Assembly (NCBI GenBank): GCA_032353305.1
Contig: JAUCNG010372261.1
Coordinates: 1-18,140 of the forward strand
Length of the DNA stretch: 18,140 nucleotides
Direction: 5' to 3'
Source: Cephalothrix spiralis
Lineage: Eukaryota > Nemertea > Palaeonemertea > Archinemertea > Cephalotrichidae
The position numbers and the translations under genes were made by a program. The notes beneath the pieces were generated by a model. The model was not told where the DNA came from. It made no database searches and was given only the letters and a program-made list of their open reading frames with translations. How positions within the stretch are numbered: position 1 is the stretch's first letter; the number at the start of each line of letters is the position of its first letter. Positions 1-8,284 of this stretch are shown here, piece by piece.

Positions 1-144
1 ACACCCAAACCTAACCCCAGTTCATAACCAAAATGCACCAAATCCCATAAATGCACCGTAATACCTAATTAAACCCAGTTATATTACATTTCGTACTCCC
101 GGTAGGGAACCAGGCTATCCTGGAAAGTGCACTAGAAAGAAGAA

Positions 145-392
145 AGACCTACTGTCCCTATTTTGAAAACCCAAAACACCGGAAACCTAAAAATTTTATT
201 CCCCCCCCCAAAAAAAATCAAATATATTTATCCGACCTAGTCTACCGTCCCTATTTTGAAATCCTAAAAGATCCCAAAACACCGGAAACCTAGGCCTACA
301 TTTTTTTATTTTCCCCCCACTAAAAAATAAAAATTTAAAAAAATTTCCGACCTACCGTCCCTATTTTGAAATCCCAAAACACCGGAAACCTA
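145..392. repeat. Three-copy tandem repeat with a 93-110 bp period
   Basis: The core CCGTCCCTATTTTGAAA, then CCCAAAACACCGGAAACCTA, occurs with starts near 151, 244 and 354 (the first copy has ACTG for ACCG). Spacers are T-rich with C-runs (nine C at 201-209). The middle copy carries a short CTAAAAGAT insertion. Overlapping open frames here are by chance. Confidence 0.85.
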
Positions 393-439
393 ACATTATT
401 TTTATTTGGCCCGATAAGATCCAATAAACTTTTGAACCT

Positions 440-622
440 TTTTCCGTTTCCGGGCGATTTTTCCGTTTCCGATAGTGTTTTTCTTAATTTTTTACCGTTT
501 CTGTCAGTCGCGTTTCCGTTTACGATAGCGATAGCGAAAATGGCCATCAAGTTCCCGTTTACGATCTATAGTAGGCCTATAGCGAAAAAAATTGCTATAT
601 TTTCCCGTTTACGATAAGATCG
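440..622. repeat. Cluster of degenerate short repeats around TTTCCGTTTACGATAG
   Basis: Variants of TTTCCGTTTCCG, CCGTTTACGATAG and AGCGAAAA recur at irregular spacing. A TAGGCCTA palindrome is embedded at 572-579. Small frames read through both strands only because the repeat lacks stops; they look like no protein. Confidence 0.6.
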
Positions 623-735
623 AGGCATGCATTGGAGCCCTTAGTTATGTTTTGGTCCCATTTGAATCTTGTAGGATGTATGTTTATTTTCTTTGACATC
701 ATTGACATGTGTCACTGTCGAGAAACTAGACTAGT

Positions 736-980
736 GGCGAGTGTCAATAAAATTTAACGATCGATCGTTAATAACGAACGATTTTTTTAGACTGCAAAAT
801 CGTTAAGAAAATAAGTTTTCTAGGCTACTGCTACATCGTATTAGGAATTGTTAAAAATGCATCAAAACGCACATGGCATGTCGGGTCATGAATGTTAAAC
901 ATTTCAACAACTGAGTTTTTTAATGTCATAAAAATCGTTCGTTATTAACGATCGATCGTTAAGTTTTATTCACAGTCGCC
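736..980. mobile_element. 245-bp MITE with 51-bp terminal inverted repeats
   Basis: GGCGAGTGTCAATAAA... (736-786) is the inverse of 930-980 with three mismatches over 51 bp. Each arm contains the 14-bp palindrome AACGATCGATCGTT next to AATAACGAACGATTTTT. The 143-bp interior has no coding capacity. The GTGGCGA-type tip recalls Tc1/mariner-derived MITEs, but no TA duplication is seen, so the superfamily is undecided. Confidence 0.85.
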
Positions 981-1615
981 TCAGGTGCAGTTATAGGACT
1001 TATAGGATAGGATAGGTAAATGGCTCTTCTGGGGTTGTGATAGGGTCATTAGGGATTCGGGACATTAGGATACTTTTGATAAGGTCTGATAATAGACTCC
1101 TGATGGTTCAGTTTTTCTAGGTTTCCAAATTTCGCAAGCATCGAGGATAATTGCTGGTTTCGACGAGTATTTTTGGTAGGCCTCAGCTCCACCTACATGT
1201 AGCCTATAGACAATAAGTAATCAGCTCATAATTATATGGTACCGGTATAGAGATCAACGTAGGGTGTATAAAATGGATCTTAGAAATCTAACTAACACTT
1301 AGTCTAACACTAGTCTACTTTCTGATATAATTAATTAAGAGCCATAGGCCTAATAAGTTTATCTAAAATGATAAAAGTTATGCCGAGTGAAGCGAGGCGC
1401 AATTTTTGTTGAGAAGTATAGAATTTTAGGAGATTTAGGAGGAATGGTCATATTTAGGATATCCTAAATTTTTAGGAGAACTAGGAGGCCTTATATACGA
1501 CCAACTAATAAAATTTGTAATCAACATTTCCCAGGACAGTCTTAAATGGAAGAATAATTTGTACTACATGTACTTTCAAAGGATCCAGTGTAGAAAAAAA
1601 TAAGAACAAAGAACA
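981..1615. other. Intergenic stretch, no gene seen
   Basis: No credible open frame. Holds palindromes CTACATGTAG (1193-1202) and TAGGCCTA (1345-1352), and an AGTGAAGCGAGGCGC word (1386-1400) resembling GC-rich words elsewhere in the window. Nothing else is recognised. Confidence 0.5.
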
Positions 1616-1633
1616 ACTTTTCGGCTTAAAAAC

Positions 1634-1639
1634 TTTATT
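1634..1639 (-). terminator. Poly(A) signal AATAAA, probable distal end of HIPK mRNA
   Basis: On the minus strand AATAAA is followed about 15 to 30 nt later by GTTGTTCTTTGTTC and then a U-rich run, the arrangement of a strong cleavage/polyadenylation site. Cleavage would fall near 1610-1622. Beyond it the sequence changes from even AT-rich DNA to repeat-bearing intergenic DNA. Confidence 0.65.
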
Positions 1640-2962
1640 CCAAATTTGCTCCCAGAGTTATTAAAATCTTGTCCAAAAGCACTACAAGGCGTTATTGTTT
1701 ACCCATACCATTAAAATAGTACTTTTCAAATCACAAATATATTGCACAAACAGTATAATAAAATAGGATTAGTCTAACTTGCATCGCACAGGTGTAATGT
1801 ACTGACATAGTCACAAACTACAACCACCCATAATCTACATTAAAATACCATGGCTTCATAGACAGCAATGAGAAAAATATTTCGTAGAAATTATTATAGT
1901 TATACCAAAAAGTTAATATTTAATAATTATTAGATTTTTACATAGCACATTAAAACGCCACATGTGAGGCCAAGGTAGTGTTAGGAACAAGATGTTATAA
2001 TTAAAGCTAAAAATGCCCATAAAATTTCCAGACTGAAATATTTAAAAACAAACTGAAGAAAAAAATCCGATGCAAATTTATAATCAAAATTAGTCCAAAA
2101 TTTGCAAAGGGTATATTGTCATAAAACATCTCAATCTGAACATACTAATTGGGCTAAACAACAATATTAATTAAGCAAAGTAAATGCAAAGAACAAAAGA
2201 ATATGTAGAAACTAAACTGAAAACTGGGACAATGATTTACAGTACAGGAAGAAATGAATCTTACTTAAAACTGGAAGAAGTTTTGTTTTTAGCAGTATTG
2301 CTTAATTATTTACAATGCTGTATTTATCATTAACGCTGAAGCAGTGAACAAATTAAACACAATAAATCAATCAAACAAAGGGTCTCAATTAAACAAAAAT
2401 TAAAAAAGTAATTTTCATAAAAAGACGAGCGCCGAAGGCGCGAGTCGAAAATTTGTGCCCTAGGTTTTAGGCTATTACACAAGTTAATATGATATGCACG
2501 CATGATAAGATTTAGAATTTAAATGATTTAAATTTTGTTTTTCACTAAAAAATCAATCGATTTGTTGGACCAAATAAAAGATAACAAAATTAACCCTTGT
2601 CTATCGATAATGACAGGACAAGAACAAAGAAAGCGTACAGTCAAATCAGAGTCCCAAAATTTTCTTTAAAATGATACAGAACGGAAAGATACCTTATACC
2701 ACACTACTCGTGTCTTCTAGGGCAATCACTGTGACTAGAAAAAATATATATAATAGTGGATACATTCTAACGTGGTCCAATGCAGAGCTACTAAACAAGT
2801 TTAACATGCATTATTTACGATATAAAATGTTAATTAACTATAATTATATGACCACAACAAGCAAGGGAAATCTGAGATCAAGTATACAAAAAGGTTCGAT
2901 GATAATAGGATTATATCACTCATTTAGAGCATAAATACATTAAAGATTATAGGGTGGATTAT

Positions 2963-2996
2963 TGAAATCTATGTAAGCATGAAATCTATGTAAGCA
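2963..2996. repeat. 17-bp perfect tandem duplication in 3' UTR
   Basis: TGAAATCTATGTAAGCA occurs twice head to tail. A related TGAAATCTATATAAAT word appears again near 3582. It looks like replication slippage. Confidence 0.8.
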
Positions 2997-4211
2997 ATAA
3001 GGCAAAATACAATTTATCTAGAATAATGAACTACATGTAGTTATAGTAGATAGAGAACCTAATTTAAATTATCAAAATCTTGAGACGTGGCAAGACATTT
3101 TTTAGCATAATTTATTTGTTTCAAAAATTATAAATAATTTTAAATCAATATTAATTATCTTATTAACCTTAAATTAGATTATCTTGGTCAAAAATTCATT
3201 GAGCTATTGTTTTATTAAATAATATAACTTACTAAGAAATAATTACACGCAAAGTTCATTTTGAATGTCAATAAATAAATTACTAATCAATGTTGTTAAT
3301 CTTAATCAAGATAACTTATAAATACAAATTCTTAATCACAAATTTTAGATACTTAAAATATTTTGAAGTTCTATAGAAAAATTAGCATATGATTAACTTA
3401 TGTCTCAGATTTATAGCTATTTCAAAAAGCTAATTAGTAAATATGGCGACAATAAAAATAGATCTACCCAGGAAGAGTTAAATTCGAATACAAATTGTAC
3501 ACATGTTTTTACATACTACGAGTAAAAGTTGTAACAACGATCGATAAGATATTGCTTAACAGTGGAGGGCAAAGATTTGACATGAAATCTATATAAATAT
3601 CAAACATTGAATATTCAACATTAAATCACATGTAATAATGTATTATATACCTGATTATACCAGAGAATATACGACCCCATCATTACATGACAATTCTCGA
3701 TTGAAAAAAGTAACGTAACTTAATAAATTAATCATAATTATATCAAAAATGCATCTAATTTCAAAATTCTAAAATATGTTTTTAAGTCATTAGTTTGAAA
3801 TTATTTACTAAAATATAAAGTTAAATAATCAATAATTTATTTTAATAAAGGTATATTGTGTTTTAATTTCTACACATTAGAGCCTGCTATTGAGTTAAGC
3901 AATAAATCTTTATATAAAGTTCATTTCCCCCCTCCCCATACAATGTTTGTGACAGAAATTTAACTCGTTCAAATAGGTCTCTAGTTCGATGAGACCAGAC
4001 CAATGACACATTCAACCAAGCCAATTGTTATGGATTATAAAGCTTACACTTGCAGCTTAAGCTTACATTGCACTAAACCACGAAATATTGCATAAATTAT
4101 GCAAATAATCAAATATTCGTCGAAATTAAGTTATTCAATTTTGTATGTCTGAAACAATATTGACAATATTCAACCATTTAATTATTTACGAAAAAAACTC
4201 AAATATTGACA

Positions 4212-4270
4212 TTCTGTCACGTTCAAATAGTGACAGTTTGTCACATTAAAATATAATGATATTTTGTCAC
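4212..4270 (-). repeat. Three degenerate tandem copies around GTGACARA in 3' UTR
   Basis: TTCTGTCAC (4212), TTTGTCAC (4237) and TTTGTCAC (4263) recur every 24 to 26 bp with similar AT-rich spacers (CATTMAAA). In the mRNA the repeated word is GTGACAAA or GTGACAGA. The array is short and imperfect, and its function is unknown. Confidence 0.5.
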
Positions 4271-5130
4271 ATTCAAAATAATGAGAAGGGGTCAACATAA
4301 GAAACAAAATCACAATTGAATTGTCAAGAGGGTACCGTTGCATCTCTGGCAAACCATAATTGAAGTTAGTACACTTTTAAAAACGGAATAATTTCCAACA
4401 TGAAAAACGACCACCAAGTCTAATTAGTAAATTAATTAACATTCGAAACAACACATAAACACCTTAGTTAGATAGATACAATAAGCAGAATAATGCCAAT
4501 AATTCTGATCACAACAATCAGAGATGAGAAATCAATCAATCTTAAGTGTTATTACATATTCAGATTATAAATCCTAAACCGTAGAATGGCGGCAAGCCAA
4601 AACGTGAATCAAATATCATAATGGAAGCATGGGAGTCTACACTACAATCATCTCTAAAATAGATAAAATGGAGTTCAAAATATTATCAAAGCAGATATAT
4701 AACGTGCACATGAGACATAATTAACAATACCGTTCTAGTGTCGCATAATATTGAGCACCAGACATCAAGGACCTAATTAAATAGTGGAAAAGGCAATATA
4801 GAGGGCATTGCTGTTAAGGGATATAAAATGTCGCGGTCAACGTGAATTTAAAATGATTCAGAAGCAATCTTACTAGATCCTATATACATTAAGTAGCTTA
4901 AATGGAATTGTCCTGTAGTAAACGACAATCTCGGTTTGGGAGAGTAACTCCTTACGAGGTCATTATTTTAAAAAGTCTTAAAATCGAGTGACAAACACGG
5001 TGTCCATCAAGCCTTTTTCGAATTAAACAAATATACATTGGCTGATTTCTTAGGTCAAGGAAGCAGCTCAATTTACGGTTTGGGCATGCTCAAAATTAGA
5101 ATCTTTGTTCTTCATTACGTTATTATAAAT

Positions 5131-5289
5131 AAGGGGCATGTTTCTTTCTGTCCATAATACAAATGTATGACCTAAAACCAGCCGTTTTCGAGCAATATGC
5201 TTCGAGCACAATTTAAATTGCTTATATCTCGAAAACGGCTAGTTTTAGTTCATACAATTGAAATATGAATAAATAGAAACATGCACCTT
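5131..5289. mobile_element. Foldback / MITE-like element inside the HIPK 3' UTR
   Basis: The left arm, from AAGGGGCATGTTTCT to AGCCGTTTTCGAG at 5192, is matched inversely by 5228-5289. The inner 21 bp (5172-5192 against 5228-5248) has one mismatch, and the outer 15 bp (5131-5145 against 5275-5289) also has one. Arms are about 60 nt around a short loop. No transposase is encoded. The family is not recognised and no clear target-site duplication is seen. Confidence 0.75.
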
Positions 5290-6587
5290 CTTAATAATTT
5301 GCTACATTGTATATCATCCGATGTATATTTCTTTAAATCGAAACATGGCTTAACGGACACTGCAAATTGATTTTGACATAATTTCGACCATAAATTAATT
5401 ACAATGATAAATACCAGCAATACCGACTATAGCCCCATACTAATCACATTAACGAATGATACAAATCGAGTAAACAGAGAAAAACTGGGTACGATTTAAA
5501 GCACAACATCACAAATCATGCAAAATGGATTGGCAAACGTCTATATAATATGGACAATATATTGTAATTGAGTATATACCACAGCCATGCTATTAGGTCC
5601 CCTTCCAATCAAGAAAGGTGCATCATTTTTAGAAAAGATAAGTTTTTGTTCGAATCTCACACCCCAATAACTAAACCCATTCAAAATACAAAAAGGACTA
5701 TAATTAAAAACACGACTAAACAAAAATGTTAAATATAAGAGTTACATCAAGACCCAGAATTCAAAATTCTAACCCTACTCCTTTTTCAAATAAATCTATG
5801 GCCACCCGATTTTATTAATCAGTTAAGAACAACCGTCATGCCCTCTATATGTGGATTGATGCACTAAGATAATATAATTAACATGAAAGACAGAAACTGT
5901 TAAAACACCCCAAAACATATGAAAACTATATATTTACTACATGCTATATACGATTGTCAATTTCTGATCTACGTTAAAATACTGGCAAGGCTACATGTAG
6001 TACAGCGCCCTCTTTATCAGATTATACAAATTATATGATATATGGGCATGTGCGCATATTTGGGGCTAGCACTGCGAACAGGCGAACAATGGAATGGCCG
6101 TCTCTTGCCCAGCAGGAGATCGAACCACAAAATTTACACAACTCTTATATTGCATGGCACGTTTTTACAAAATCCTGTACAAGCCACTGAGTTTAAATTT
6201 ATTTACATTTTTAGGTGGGCCTACCCCGCTTTGATTTTTTAGAGAGACAAGTCCCAACATTTTTCTACACCACAAAATAAAGAGTTCAACCCCATTCTAT
6301 AATACAAAATCTTAGATATATAAATTCATAATTACAACTGTCCTAAGGACACAAAAGATTATATTCTCATCTATATCCTATTCCTACAGTGGCATTTAAA
6401 CGAAGCCTTATGTTCACAAACAAACAGTGCTACCCCAAGATAATATAGGTGCATTAATGTATCACAACCACAAAAAAGCTTTCTAAATATAAATCAAGGT
6501 CTTCAAACATTATCTAACATAGAGAACAATGAACTGCATCCCTTGGAAGGCCTTGGCAAAAATCTGAACGCAAACCCTTTTCATGAT

Positions 6588-6731
6588 GGGCAAATCACTC
6601 CCATTTTGGTTGTACAGTAATAAAAATGTATAATTATTATCAATTATTAATAATAATTATTTCTAATTAAAATTAAGAATTATCAAAAATTATTAATTGC
6701 TTGTACAGAAATAAACTGAAGTGATTTGCCC
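6588..6731. mobile_element. 144-bp MITE-like element with GGGCAAATCACT termini, in 3' UTR
   Basis: Terminal inverted repeats read GGGCAAATCACTYC at both ends. A second matching block (TTGTACAG against CTGTACAA) lies further in, and the core is AT-only palindromic sequence (AATTATTAATAATAATT type). No coding capacity. A target-site duplication is not obvious. Confidence 0.7.
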
Positions 6732-7558
6732 CTCTACCTTTCACTTATTGAAATTAAAAATCCAAAATTTGAGCATTTTTTTGGAGCCAAGGCCCCCTGA
6801 ACATTAAGAGCAGCCTTAAGATTAAATATAAAATACATCAGCAGTACATATACTGTATATCTAATAACCTAAACTAAACTAAAGTAAAGCATATAGATTA
6901 CACATTAAGAGTAATATACGCTAACATACCATTTAACAAATAACAAGCGTCAGTTACTATGGCAATGAACTAATAATACTAGGAGACATCGTCGCTTAAG
7001 ATATTAACAAATTATTGGTCAATTAAAAAAATTAGGCCAAATGCTTATCATAATTAATGCCCTAAAAGTACCAAAAATAGATTTTTAATAACAAATTACT
7101 TTTAATTGATAAATATTTTGAAGGAAATTGATTTAACTGATTAATAATCTGAGGGAAATTGATATCTACTTCAAAGAGATTTATTCTTAGAAAGATCAAA
7201 AGGGACAAGTTTTAGTTTGACAAAATCTACACCTAATATACTAAACATAATTAAGAAATTAATACCTCCATAATTATTTACAATTTCTTATTTTCAATGT
7301 GGAAAGTATTCAAGTTTTAATGAAAAATTATCAATGCATTATTATGAAAAAACAAGTGCTAATTAATGATAAGTAATATTCAACAATACTTAATTAAGTA
7401 AAAAGGAAGTATCTTTAAAACGCTTCTAATTAAAAGTAATTAAAAAATTATGTGTATGATATAAAATATGGCCAAGTTAAGTATAGCCTCCTGTAGAAGT
7501 ATTCAAATTCTGCCAAAGCAACTTTAAAACGTTTTAACAACTATCCTTAAACGACACA

Positions 7559-7580
7559 ATATATATATATATATATAATA
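7559..7580. repeat. AT dinucleotide microsatellite
   Basis: About ten AT units followed by ATA, in the proximal 3' UTR. A further ATATAT-type word lies just to the right. Confidence 0.9.
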
Positions 7581-7817
7581 ATCATATATACCTATTATAT
7601 GTAAAACACAGAAATAAATGCAAACCACACAAACTTTCTAATATGTTTAAGGATATATTTAAAGATAAAATGCCAAACTAGGATCTGCGACAAGCGGATA
7701 AATATAAAGAAAAAACAAACCAATCTACACTAACGAATTCTGCCACCTGGCGGTTGTTTAAAATATTAAAATATAGGGACATCACTCGACGAAATGCGCC
7801 ATCTTTTGATAAAAGTG

Positions 7818-7929
7818 CTTCAGCTGGGTATGAGAGCAGGATTGTTGCGTAATTGATATATACAATCTCTACAATGATTCACGAAATGAATTATGAAGCA
7901 ATCCTGCTCTAATACCGCAAGACCTGAAG
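7818..7929 (-). other. 112-nt imperfect hairpin 28 nt after the HIPK stop codon
   Basis: Arms start and end CTTCAG/CTGAAG, contain GGTAT/ATACC and a perfect 12-bp block AGAGCAGGATTG/CAATCCTGCTCT, then TAATT/AATTA near the loop. The left and right arms differ mainly by a four-base bulge. Folded in the mRNA it would make a long, mostly paired stem. It could be a structured 3' UTR element, a pre-miRNA-like hairpin or a small MITE; the sequence alone does not decide. Confidence 0.7.
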
Positions 7930-7956
7930 TACAGTTTGTGGTCCACCGGGATTCAA

Positions 7957-8284
7957 TCAATCCCCTGCAAATGTCTGATACAGATATTGATATTGTCTAG
8001 TTTTTGTCGGGCTTAACGGGTAAGCCGACAACAAATTTCCACTCGGTGAATGCACGTACGTAGGCGCAGCAGTTGAAAATTGAGGATGCACTTGATTAGC
8101 GAAGGGATGAAGGCCCGGCGACGGCATAATGGGATTTATATGAGCTGGGAGGGGATGGGTGGTGTACTGAACGTGGCGTGGGCTTTGATGAGCTGGTGGA
8201 GGAATGGCTGACGGCGAAAACGGTCCAAAGGTCACCTTCTGATGAGGTAGAAAAAATCTATTTGGACTATTTCTCCGATGATCC
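7957..8284 (-). CDS. HIPK2: HIPK exon H (terminal): His/Pro/Tyr-rich tail ending YPLSPTKTRQYQYL
   Basis: The acceptor (AG = 8286-8285) is followed by the third base of Arg475, then DHRRNSPNRFFLPHQKVTFG..., residues 476-583, and TGA at 7957-7959. The tail is rich in Pro, His, Ser, Gln and Tyr, like the YH domain of HIPKs, with VQYTTHPLPAH near HIPK1's AYTTHPSTLVH. YPLSPTKTRQYQYL (563-576) is nearly the exact C-terminus of HIPK1/2. The protein then continues seven residues further (YQTFAGD) than the vertebrate proteins I recall. Confidence 0.95.

Larger units (their letters stand above)
1616..7956 (-). other. Predicted very long (about 6.3 kb) HIPK 3' UTR
   Basis: Between the HIPK stop and the poly(A) site at 1634-1639 there is no gene on either strand: the longest open frames are under 95 codons, low-complexity and match no family I recognise. 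The stretch is evenly AT-rich. It contains several weaker TTTATT (minus AATAAA) words, so shorter isoforms are possible. Vertebrate HIPK2 also has an unusually long 3' UTR. Sites visible on the mRNA strand are TGTANATA Pumilio-type words (2307-2314, 4881-4888, 6200-6207, 7275-7282) and miR-92-type GTGCAAT seed matches (1740-1747, 4067-4073). Foldback elements inside it are listed separately. Its extent is inferred, not proven. Confidence 0.65.

Noticed and set aside
145-392. CRISPR array
   Set aside because: Three imperfect copies with homologous spacers in a eukaryotic context make it a tandem repeat.
335-617. Overlapping 71- and 83-codon open frames on both strands
   Set aside because: They lie in degenerate repeat sequence, have no family resemblance, and mirror each other.
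2671-2934. 87-codon plus-strand frame
   Set aside because: AT-rich, low-complexity composition, inside the HIPK 3' UTR on the opposite strand, with no recognisable domain.
6042-6242. 66-codon plus-strand frame with CAGCAGGAGATCGAACC
   Set aside because: The stretch recalls a B box of a decayed SINE, but no A box or second feature supports it, and the frame is not gene-like.
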